Assembly (NCBI GenBank): GCA_029940115.1
Contig: JAOZRQ010000007.1
Span: forward strand, 1-31,198
DNA: 31,198 nucleotides
Reading direction: 5' to 3'
Source: Desulfobacterales bacterium
GTDB taxonomy: Bacteria; Desulfobacterota; Desulfobacteria; Desulfobacterales; 4be13
Positions 25,004-31,198 of this stretch are shown piece by piece. Each line of letters opens with the position of its first letter. Position 1 is the first letter of the stretch. The translations under genes and the position numbers were made by a program. The notes below the pieces were generated by a model. It had not been told where the DNA came from. It saw only the letters and a list, made by a program, of their open reading frames with translations, and did no database searches.

Positions 25004-26690
25004 CTTTTCGATGGTCCGTTGTCCGTTGTCCGTTGTCCGTTGGAGGGTGTTCCGGGATCAGGGTCTGCCGGATCTTCCGAGGATCTCCGGTTGTCACCAC
25101 AACACGGGGGACATCCGATGCCAAGCCGTTGGCAAAGGCTTCCAGTCCTTCCGAGCGGCTGAGGGGGATCATTCCCGTCCTCTGGGCCAGTAGGCGTTGT
25201 GTCTCTTGGGGAACCGTCATGCCGCCATCCTGCCACAGGGGCCAGTTCAGGGAGAGGGTCTTGCCGGAGCGACTTCCTTCGCCGCGCAGATTCTCCCGGA
25301 TATCGGCAAAGTGGTCCATGAACCGATTGGCATACGCGTAGTCAGACTGCCCCGGATTCCCCGTGACCGCGGTGATCGAGGAGAAGAGGACAAAGAAGTC
25401 GAGCGGTTCCGACGCGGTGGCCTCATCCAGATGGATGGTGCCGAAAATCTTGAGGGCCAGGACGAGTCGGATATCTTCTGGATTCTTTCTGAGGATGAGC
25501 GCATCTCGAATGACGCCGGCCGAGTGAATCACCCCGTTGATCCTGCCGAAGCGTGAGCGGGTTTCGGAGATGAGTCTCTCCACATCTTCTCGTCTGGAGA
25601 CGTCCGCTTGGTGATAGCAGATGTCAGCCCCCGCATCCGTCAATGCCTGAATCTCGGCGGACGTCTGTTGACTGAGTGCGGAACGTCCGGTCAGCATCAG
25701 CCGGACATTCCTTTTTCGGGCCAGAAAGGTGGCAAAGATCAATCCCAGCCCGCCGGCGCCGCCTGTCAGCAGATAGACGGACGGTTCGTTGTCTGCTGAC
25801 TTCGGCGAGCTCAGTCGAGTCGTCCGTTGTCCGTTGTCGGCCATTGAGGACAGGCGTCCGGCGAGATGGGTCACGGAGCGGTGTTCGGCAAGCATGGCCG
25901 GGGTCAGGCACACATCGTGTTTTTCGTTGATTCGCTCCGAGAAGTCGGCCCGTCTGATCGGGTCGGAGAGGCATTCGTCAAAATCCTCGTCCGGATCGAT
26001 CACCTCTGGCTCCATCTCCAGCACATCCGACAGGATGGCGATGAGGTCTTCCCGGATGCTTGGATGCTCCTCACACTTCTGCTCGGCATGAGGATTGCCG
26101 CTCGTCGCCTGCCTCCCATCCTTCGCTGCCAAAAAAACCGCCATCTTTTTGGCATATTCCCGCAACCGCTCCCCACTCCTTGCGGAAAGCACGACCACGG
26201 CAGGACATTCCGCCGCTCGCCCCGGTTCCTGAGCTTGTCGAAGGATGCCCCTCGCCCCTTTTTCATGCTCCTCAATCACGGCATGGGCATATGTTCCACC
26301 AAATCCGAAGGAGCTGACGCCGGCCCGTCTTGGTCCATCAGTGGTTCCCTCCCATAACTCCGTCTCCCGATTGATCCGAAGCGGCGAGTCCGCTAGGCGA
26401 ATGTACGGATTCAGTTCTTTGAACTTTGGCATGGCGGGGAGCTCCCCATGTCTCATGGAGAGGATCACCTTGATCACCCCCGCTATGCTGGCGGCCCCCT
26501 CGGTGTGGCCGATGTGGGCCTTCGCGGATCCGACACGGACGTTCCCGTCGGTGACGCCGTGATGCGAAAAGGCCTTCCTCAGCCCGTCGATCTCCACCGG
26601 ATCCCCCAGTTCCGTGCCGGTTCCGTGGGCCTCGACATAGCCGATGGTCCGGGGATCGATCCCCGCGTCCGTCCAGGCATCCAGAATCAC
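24933..26690 (-). CDS. PKS part: KS C-terminal half, degenerate ACP, ketoreductase
   Basis: 585 residues. Residues 1-145 are the back half of a ketosynthase: GYVEAHGTGT, then AHIGHTEGAAS and VSSFGFGGTYAH. The front half with the active cysteine is absent. Residues about 205-275 align as an ACP, but the GxDS site reads ECLSDPIRR, so the phosphopantetheine serine seems lost. Residues about 293-520 form a ketoreductase with TGGAGGLG, LFSSITAV and the SDYAYANRF tyrosine. The frame ends in heptamer repeats (25014-25041) and the next ACP continues in another frame. The first ATG is not a true start: the reading continues the 26687-27580 frame after a deletion. Confidence 0.85.
   Translation of the reverse strand: MILDAWTDAGIDPRTIGYVEAHGTGTELGDPVEIDGLRKAFSHHGVTDGNVRVGSAKAHIGHTEGAASIAGVIKVILSMRHGELPAMPKFKELNPYIRLADSPLRINRETELWEGTTDGPRRAGVSSFGFGGTYAHAVIEEHEKGARGILRQAQEPGRAAECPAVVVLSARSGERLREYAKKMAVFLAAKDGRQATSGNPHAEQKCEEHPSIREDLIAILSDVLEMEPEVIDPDEDFDECLSDPIRRADFSERINEKHDVCLTPAMLAEHRSVTHLAGRLSSMADNGQRTTRLSSPKSADNEPSVYLLTGGAGGLGLIFATFLARKRNVRLMLTGRSALSQQTSAEIQALTDAGADICYHQADVSRREDVERLISETRSRFGRINGVIHSAGVIRDALILRKNPEDIRLVLALKIFGTIHLDEATASEPLDFFVLFSSITAVTGNPGQSDYAYANRFMDHFADIRENLRGEGSRSGKTLSLNWPLWQDGGMTVPQETQRLLAQRTGMIPLSRSEGLEAFANGLASDVPRVVVTTGDPRKIRQTLIPEHPPTDNGQRTTDHRKVAKGLGDTRFGDSESRRNGYRSA
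25014..25041. repeat. Heptamer array at the KR-ACP frame break
   Basis: Four perfect units of GTCCGTT. The upstream (KR) and downstream (ACP) frames differ by 1 mod 3, so losing one unit or gaining two would join them. Confidence 0.92.
25790..25850. repeat. Mixed repeat in the ACP-KR linker
   Basis: GACTTCGGCGAGCTCAGTCG continues into GTCCGTT heptamers. The first part is an inverted copy of the 39-bp element at 27951-28034, and the second matches 25014-25041. In frame it encodes DNGQRTTRLSSPKSADN. Confidence 0.8.
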
Positions 26691-27580
26691 ACCGGCCTCC
26701 GGGAGTCTGGGTCGAACCAGAACTCGCAGTCAAATCGCTCCGGGGGGATCTCCCGAATCAGGTCCCTCCCTTCCCGCAAGTTTCTCCAGAACGTCTCCAA
26801 ATCTGGAGAATCCGCAAACACCCCGGCCATGCCGATGACCGCTATATCCTTCTCGTGAGGCGTGAGGCGTGAGGCGTGTGATTTTGGATTTTGGATTTTG
26901 GGCTCTGTTTCTGTCAAAGCCAGCCGTCTCCCACTTGCCTCCGTCTTCACATGAAGCATCTCGGAAAATGTGTCGGCGTGTTCCGATGTGAAATATTCGG
27001 ATATCTCCCTGATGTTCTGATGCTCGAAAAACAATGTCGGATACAGCTCGATCCCCGCGTCCCGCTCGATCTCCTGCGCCAGTTCCAGCAACTGGGTTGA
27101 GTCAATCCCCATATCCATCAGGTTGTCTTCCCTGCTGACCTCCTGATGTTGAACCGCCAAAATCAGGGCGGTCTTTTTCTTCAAATAGATGCCTATTCTC
27201 TCTTTCAGGCGATGCCTGATGTCTGATTCGGACGAATCCGATTTAGACCGGTTCTGGGAAGGGGTCCCCAGCGACGCGTGATCATGGTGCCTTGAAATCC
27301 GCTCCAAAGCCTCATCTGGTGGATCAGGTCGCCTTCGGCCCTTTCTTGGAGCGCTGGGGCCGCGACGCGGCCCATCTTCACGGGATGTCTCCGATACATG
27401 CCGACCTCCTCGGATGCCGAGGTGATCGAGCAACCTGCTCCGATCCCCTCGGAGAACCGTCACCTGTCCGCTCCCCGTCGCCAGTATCCGTCGGAAAATG
27501 TCAAGCCCCCTCTCCGTCTCCAGGGGGACCATCCCGGTGTGCCGCCTCATCCGGGTCAGCGTCTGCCCGTCGACGGTCAT
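26687..27580 (-). CDS. PKS part: ketoreductase tail, ACP, KS N-terminal piece
   Basis: 297 residues, a remnant with three pieces. Residues 1-50 are the end of a ketoreductase domain (GGMTVDGQTLTRMRRHTGM). Residues about 125-205 are an ACP with an intact site MGIDSTQLLEL. After a linker of 7-bp repeats, residues about 249-297 are the start of a ketosynthase (KDIAVIGMAGVFADSPDLET, then PPERFDCEFWFDP). The ketosynthase is cut after SRRP and joins, one frame away, to residues just before EAHGTGT in the next open frame; about 230 residues including the active cysteine are missing. It has no genuine start or stop of its own. Confidence 0.82.
   Translation of the reverse strand: MTVDGQTLTRMRRHTGMVPLETERGLDIFRRILATGSGQVTVLRGDRSRLLDHLGIRGGRHVSETSREDGPRRGPSAPRKGRRRPDPPDEALERISRHHDHASLGTPSQNRSKSDSSESDIRHRLKERIGIYLKKKTALILAVQHQEVSREDNLMDMGIDSTQLLELAQEIERDAGIELYPTLFFEHQNIREISEYFTSEHADTFSEMLHVKTEASGRRLALTETEPKIQNPKSHASRLTPHEKDIAVIGMAGVFADSPDLETFWRNLREGRDLIREIPPERFDCEFWFDPDSRRPV
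26854..26902. repeat. Seven-unit heptamer array in the ACP-KS linker
   Basis: CGTGAGG three times, CGTGTGA, TTTTGGA twice and TTTTGGG. It is read in frame as part of the linker (PKIQNPKSHASRLTPHE). Confidence 0.9.
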
Positions 27581-28419
27581 CCCGCCGTCCCGCCACAGGG
27601 GCCACGCGATGGAGATTGTCCTGCCGGCCCTTTTCTGTCGTCCCTTATGTTCCCGTGATAGGCACTCTCCGTACCTGTCTCCCCCCGGGCATACCGGGTC
27701 AGCTTCTCCCTCAGTTCGTCGATATCGGATACGATGAGCGCCAAACGCTCTTCCATCGCCTCCCGGCCCGTCTGGAGCGTATATGCTATGTCGGAGAGGG
27801 GCGAGTGGCGAGTGGCGAGAGGCGAGGGGGCGGAAGGAGAATTCTGTCCCAGAAAGTCGGCCAGTCTCTCGGCATGGACACGGAGCCGCTCCTGATTCTT
27901 CGCGGAGAGGAGGATCAGTTGTGGCAGACCAGCCAGAAACGGATCCTCACCAACGGACGACTCGACTGAGCTCGCCGAAGTCAACTGACGACCCTCAACG
28001 GACGACTCGACTGAGCTCGCCGAAGTCAACTGACCATTCTCGTATTCTTCGACGATGAGGTGGGCATTGGCCCCGCCCGCGCCAAAGGAACTGAGCGCGG
28101 CCCGTCTCGGGCAGGGTCTCTCCTGACCGTTCTCCGTGACAATTGGCGGATGCCACGCGGCCAGTTCCCGTTGGACATGGAAAGGGGAATCCGCGAAGTC
28201 TATTTTCGGATTCCGGGGTTCCGAATGCAGGGACGGAACCATCTGCCTATGCGTCATCTGTAGGAGTATCTTTGTCAGCCCCGCAATGCCGGCCGCGGAT
28301 TCCAGATGCCCGATGTTCGATTTGGCAGAGCCGATGGAGCAATACTGGCGTTTTGATGTGTAGGGCCCTGATCTCCACGGGATCTCCGAGCTCGGTTCCG
28401 GTCCCGTGGGCCTCCACAT
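27577..28419 (-). CDS. PKS part: KS C-terminal piece and post-KS linker
   Basis: 280 residues; homology starts near residue 25. SKRQYCSIGSAKSNIGHLES and RRAALSSFGAGGANAHLIVE are the last third of a ketosynthase. A post-KS linker follows (LILLSAKNQERLRVHAERLA, then DIAYTLQTGREAMEERLA). At the 3' end the sequence switches frame to IAWPLWRDGGMTVDG, the tail of a ketoreductase, so whatever lay between (probably most of a KR and perhaps more) has been lost. The linker contains two 39-bp direct repeats. The preceding open frame carries the middle of the same ketosynthase in another frame. Confidence 0.8.
   Translation of the reverse strand: MWRPTGPEPSSEIPWRSGPYTSKRQYCSIGSAKSNIGHLESAAGIAGLTKILLQMTHRQMVPSLHSEPRNPKIDFADSPFHVQRELAAWHPPIVTENGQERPCPRRAALSSFGAGGANAHLIVEEYENGQLTSASSVESSVEGRQLTSASSVESSVGEDPFLAGLPQLILLSAKNQERLRVHAERLADFLGQNSPSAPSPLATRHSPLSDIAYTLQTGREAMEERLALIVSDIDELREKLTRYARGETGTESAYHGNIRDDRKGPAGQSPSRGPCGGTAG
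27800..27827. repeat. Heptamer array in the post-KS linker
   Basis: Four units of GGCGAGT/GGCGAGA/GGCGAGG, read in frame (SPLATRHSPL). Confidence 0.88.
27951..28034. repeat. 39-bp direct repeat in the post-KS linker
   Basis: The 39-bp unit (begins CAACGGACGACTCGACTGAG) occurs at 27951-27989 and 27996-28034, a 45-bp period, giving the peptide QLTSASSVESSV twice. An inverted copy of its core is in the KR linker at about 25799-25830. Confidence 0.88.
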
Positions 28420-29173
28420 AGCTGATGGTTTCGGGATTCACGCCGGCCCGCTCAATCGCCTCGGTGACCACCGCGGCATGGGCATCGGGATTCGGAACGT
28501 AATATCCGAGGGCCTTTCCGCCGTGATTGATGGCGGTGCTTCGGATCACGCCGTATATCCGGTCCCGGTTTCGTATGGCTTGGTCAAGGGGCCTGAGCAG
28601 AACGGCACCCACCCCCTCTCCAGGGACAAAGCCAGCTGGACGCTGGGCGCTGGATGATGTGTGATGCGTGATGCGTGATGCGTGATGGGCGGATTCGTCG
28701 GTTTTGTTGAGACTGAAGAAGTCGGCAAGGGCCGATGCATAGGCGTCGGCCAGATATGTTGCCAAGTCGTCCAATGTCCGATTTTCAAACAGCAGGGTCT
28801 TTGGCAGGGAACCGAGGGTCTCCTCCATCGCGGCGTTGAAGCGGTTGACAATGAGGGAGTCGATGCCGTACTCCGCCAAGTCCGTCTGAGTGTCTATCCG
28901 CCGGAGCGGAAGTTTGAGTATCCCGGAGAGCACCTGCTTCAGAAAGACACCGGTCTTTTCATGCAGGGTGCGGGGTGCTGGGCGCTGGGCGCTGGGTGCT
29001 GGGCGATGGGTGCTGGGTGCTGGGTGCTGGACGGTGTCTCCATTTTTTCTGGGTTGTTTTTTGTCTGTTGGTTGTTGGCTTTCCGGTGTCCGTTCTGATA
29101 TCGCTCTCCGGAAAACGGATAGAGTGGCAGGGCCACCTTTCTGAAGCGGCCCTCGGGATAGAATGCGTCCCAA
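28247..29173 (-). CDS. PKS part: ACP and KS middle piece lacking the active cysteine
   Basis: 308 residues. An ACP (about 75-150) has the site EYGIDSLIVNRF. A run of eight heptamers then leads straight into GFVPGEGVGAVLLRPLDQA, the central part of a ketosynthase, followed by SYVEAHGTGTELGDPVEI. The first about 200 residues of the domain, including the cysteine motif, are replaced by the repeats. After EIRAL the family similarity moves to another frame (27577-28419), with only a handful of residues missing. The N-terminal 60 residues are another heptamer-encoded linker (PAPSAQRPAP) that overlaps the previous frame. Confidence 0.82.
   Translation of the reverse strand: MGRILSRGPLQKGGPATLSVFRRAISERTPESQQPTDKKQPRKNGDTVQHPAPSTHRPAPSAQRPAPRTLHEKTGVFLKQVLSGILKLPLRRIDTQTDLAEYGIDSLIVNRFNAAMEETLGSLPKTLLFENRTLDDLATYLADAYASALADFFSLNKTDESAHHASRITHHTSSSAQRPAGFVPGEGVGAVLLRPLDQAIRNRDRIYGVIRSTAINHGGKALGYYVPNPDAHAAVVTEAIERAGVNPETISYVEAHGTGTELGDPVEIRALHIKTPVLLHRLCQIEHRASGIRGRHCGADKDTPTDDA
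28635..28690. repeat. Eight-unit heptamer array replacing the KS front half
   Basis: GCTGGAC, GCTGGGC, GCTGGAT, GATGTGT, GATGCGT three times, GATGGGC. ACP sequence lies on one side and mid-KS sequence on the other. Confidence 0.9.
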
Positions 29174-31137
29174 CGGATATCCGCTCCTCTCATCCAGAGG
29201 TGGATCAATGCCTGCTTCAACGTCGAATCCTCCCCCTGTGCCGGATCCGCATAGATCGACTGTTCTTCAGGGGCAGGGATGGAAAGGTCGCCGATATTCA
29301 AGGAGACCATCCCCTCGGGAACAGAGGATGTGCCATCTTCGGCCGTTTTGAGCCATTCTCCGGGTTCCGGGATCTCATGAAGGGCCTGCTCCCTGATGTG
29401 GACATAGGGATTTTCCAGATTCATGTGGGCCTGTCGCTGATTGAGCATCTCCGCGATGGATGCCACATCCACATGGTCATCCCTGAAGAGGGCGATGGCC
29501 GCCTCCTTGGGCATGACGTTGTCCGTCACCAGATCGGCCAGCTCGTGGAATCGGGAATCCGCTTCTGGCGGGTCTTCTGTGAGACTCCATTTCTGACTGA
29601 GTCTGCGGAGGCTGCTGACGATGACGAGTGACAAGAGGACCGCCTCCTTCTGACAAAGGAGGTCAGAAACGGAGATGTCATGGGAAAGAAGGTCGGATAC
29701 AGGCTTCTCCTGACCATTTCCGTTGTCAAGAAGCATCTGGGCCGTTGTCTTTCCTGATTGTCTGAGAAGAACGTCCCACTCTTCCACATACCTGATGAAG
29801 GTGTGCTGGTTTTCGAGCAACAGTCTGGCCTTGTCCATATGATGGGCCAACACCTCCCGAGAAATCTGAAGGCTGTCCCTCATGCCCAAGAGATATGTGG
29901 TGCTGAAATGGAAGGGCATGATGGTCTGGTTTGTCAAGGGGTCCAAAAAGGGGATCAGCGGCCTTTTGAACCTGAATTCATCCCATTTCCCCTGATCCGT
30001 GAACAGACTGATGATATCTTCCAAAGTGGCCATGCAGCTTGCGGTGAGGGCCGGCCATAATCCGTTCTTCTCGCCGATGATGAGATTCGGAACAAATCCC
30101 GCGTCCAGAATGGCGGAGACATAGGCATGGGAGGCCATGAACGCGTAAAGCGGACGCGCTTGGGAAGACCAGGCGAGCTTACGGAAAAAACCGGTACGCA
30201 TCCTTTTGAGGATCTCCTGCTTGGCATAGGTCTCCTCAATCCGCCGAATCTGTTTGCGAAACAGGGGATTGCGTTCTGAGAGCGCTTGGATGTCAGCAAA
30301 GCCGCCGAGGGAAAAGGTGCCGATTCGCAGGCAGGTCGGGGTGCGGGTCGCCCTCGGGAAAATCGGGGAATGGTCAGAATCGATGGGATGCCGGCCATCG
30401 GAAATGGCGTTGATCGCCTCGCTCAATGCCCCCTTGTTTGTCACACAGCATCCGTAACGATACGGGAGAGCCTTTCTCCCCGTTGTGAGGGTGGCACAGA
30501 TGTTCCGGAGGTCGGCCGCCTCATATTCCCGAGTGCCAACAAACCGTTGCCACCTCCGGACCAGTTTTGCCGAGCCGCTTTCAGACTTTGCAGAGAGAAG
30601 AAAGAGGTGATCGGTCTCCTGATGAAGGCCGTCACCGGAGCTTTTCGGTTCGGTCCCTGATGACCAGTTTCCGACAAATTCCTCCAGCAACAGATGGGTG
30701 CTGACCCCACCCATGCCAAATGAACTGACACCGGCTCGCAACGGAAGCCCCTCTCCCCTGCTCTTCCATTCTCGTGATTCGGTGGCCACGGAAAAAGGGG
30801 AGTCCTGAAAGTTGATCACCGGATTCAGGACGTTCAGATGGCGGGGGATCCGCCGATGCCTCATCATGCAGAGCACCTTGATGACCCCTGCCACGCCTGC
30901 CGCGGCCTCGATATGCCCGATGTTGGTCTTGACCGATCCGATGGTGCAGAATTGCCTGTGGTCACATCCAAAATGAGGGTTGCAACCAGTACAGCAACTT
31001 AATGAATGGCACCCATGAAAAAACATTTGCCAAGGAACTCCCCTTGCCAGTGAAATGATCAATTTGAACCGTAAACTGTAAACCATGGCTCCCGGCGGAT
31101 TGACAAATCCGGCGGCAGAGGGGTTCGGATTTGGCAA
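28939..31137 (-). CDS. PKS part: KS C-terminal piece, AT-like domain without catalytic serine, post-AT linker
   Basis: The frame is 732 residues, but homology starts only near 30957 with FCTIGSVKTNIGHIEAAAG, the end of a ketosynthase; before that lies repeat-like sequence and the nominal start is TTG. VSSFGMGGVSTHLLLEE closes the KS. Residues about 255-420 resemble an acyltransferase: PLYAFMASHAYVSAILDAGF is followed by LIIGEKNGLWPALTAS, where GEKNG stands in place of GHSxG, so no acyl transfer is expected. After about 200 residues I cannot assign, a typical linker closes the region (DIRWDAFYPEGRFRKVALPL, then YPFSGERY). It ends in heptamers, beyond which the ACP continues in another frame. 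Confidence 0.78.
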   Translation of the reverse strand: MPNPNPSAAGFVNPPGAMVYSLRFKLIISLARGVPWQMFFHGCHSLSCCTGCNPHFGCDHRQFCTIGSVKTNIGHIEAAAGVAGVIKVLCMMRHRRIPRHLNVLNPVINFQDSPFSVATESREWKSRGEGLPLRAGVSSFGMGGVSTHLLLEEFVGNWSSGTEPKSSGDGLHQETDHLFLLSAKSESGSAKLVRRWQRFVGTREYEAADLRNICATLTTGRKALPYRYGCCVTNKGALSEAINAISDGRHPIDSDHSPIFPRATRTPTCLRIGTFSLGGFADIQALSERNPLFRKQIRRIEETYAKQEILKRMRTGFFRKLAWSSQARPLYAFMASHAYVSAILDAGFVPNLIIGEKNGLWPALTASCMATLEDIISLFTDQGKWDEFRFKRPLIPFLDPLTNQTIMPFHFSTTYLLGMRDSLQISREVLAHHMDKARLLLENQHTFIRYVEEWDVLLRQSGKTTAQMLLDNGNGQEKPVSDLLSHDISVSDLLCQKEAVLLSLVIVSSLRRLSQKWSLTEDPPEADSRFHELADLVTDNVMPKEAAIALFRDDHVDVASIAEMLNQRQAHMNLENPYVHIREQALHEIPEPGEWLKTAEDGTSSVPEGMVSLNIGDLSIPAPEEQSIYADPAQGEDSTLKQALIHLWMRGADIRWDAFYPEGRFRKVALPLYPFSGERYQNGHRKANNQQTKNNPEKMETPSSTQHPAPIAQHPAPSAQHPAPCMKRPVSF
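28974..29029. repeat. Eight-unit heptamer array at the linker-ACP frame break
   Basis: Units GGTGCTG, GGCGCTG and GGCGATG. The two PKS frames that meet here differ by 2 mod 3, so one extra unit or two fewer would join them. Confidence 0.92.
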
Positions 31138-31198
31138 TCCGAACCGAGCGTCTGGGGTGGGCCGAGCGTTTCCACCATGGCTCCCGGCGGATTGACAA
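31082..31198. repeat. 25-bp direct repeat with palindromes at the right edge
   Basis: ACCATGGCTCCCGGCGGATT, continuing GACAA, occurs at 31082-31106 and 31174-31198 with a 92-bp period. Between them lies an inverse copy of the GGATTGCCAAATCC palindrome (31127-31140). The 240 bp from 30960 to the edge holds no recognisable gene. Confidence 0.8.

Noticed and set aside
20310..31137. Fully functional split PKS made of separate interacting polypeptides
   Set aside because: The frames begin and end inside domains (mid-KS, mid-A), not at docking domains, and most lack their own starts. Two KS domains also lack the active cysteine.
1..31198. tRNA or rRNA genes
   Set aside because: I saw no cloverleaf with a T-loop GGTTCGAATCC-type motif and no rRNA-like sequence; a tRNAscan-SE and Rfam run would settle this.

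Overview
The window reads as bacterial DNA of moderately high GC. The gene content is a molybdenum-hydroxylase pair beside an aryl-CoA ligase, an MttB-type methyltransferase, AtpZ, SpoIIM and RDD membrane proteins, several stand-alone PD-(D/E)XK nuclease-like proteins and a trans-AT-style polyketide synthase. Together with very abundant short repeats it suggests a Desulfobacterota (deltaproteobacterial) genome, possibly a large filamentous or aggregate-forming one. That assignment is inference; no rRNA or marker gene is present.

Left part (1-15.5 kb). A partial DUF3782-like nuclease gene is followed by an 880-bp repeat-filled gap. A tightly spaced minus-strand set follows: EamA transporter, PaaK-type CoA ligase, FAD subunit and [2Fe-2S] subunit of a xanthine-dehydrogenase-family enzyme, without the molybdopterin subunit. 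Then comes a repeat-rich gap and, on the plus strand, a receiver-histidine kinase, SpoIIM, a Uma2 nuclease with a heptad coiled coil, RDD, the pcm-DUF368 pair, an MttB-family methyltransferase, a 5'-truncated SpoIIE-type phosphatase and a lone atpZ.

Right part (15.5-31.2 kb, minus strand). This is the most unusual stretch: a decayed PKS/NRPS locus. In the direction of transcription it holds: KS 3' fragment, AT-like domain without the GHSxG serine, ACP, KS without its cysteine region, remnant KR tail, ACP, KS without its cysteine region, degenerate ACP, KR, ACP, one complete KS, DH, ACP, condensation domain with an internal deletion, adenylation domain reduced to its C-terminal part, PCP. There is no thioesterase. 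Beyond an AAA-ATPase/PD-(D/E)XK gene lie a sulfotransferase with an internal deletion, a cyclic-peptide-type ABC exporter with an in-frame TGA and a lost signature/Walker B, and a truncated universal stress protein. These look like former tailoring and export genes of the same locus.

Repeats. Tandem arrays of exactly 7 bp (occasionally 6 bp) sit between genes and in PKS inter-domain linkers. Because 7 is not a multiple of 3, each gained or lost unit shifts the frame. Three of the PKS frame breaks lie exactly at such arrays, and each would be repaired by a change of one or two units. Several truncated genes also end at an array or a palindromic repeat. Either the repeats are scars of deletion during gene decay, or some act as frame switches, or a short-read assembly has collapsed here; the sequence alone does not decide.
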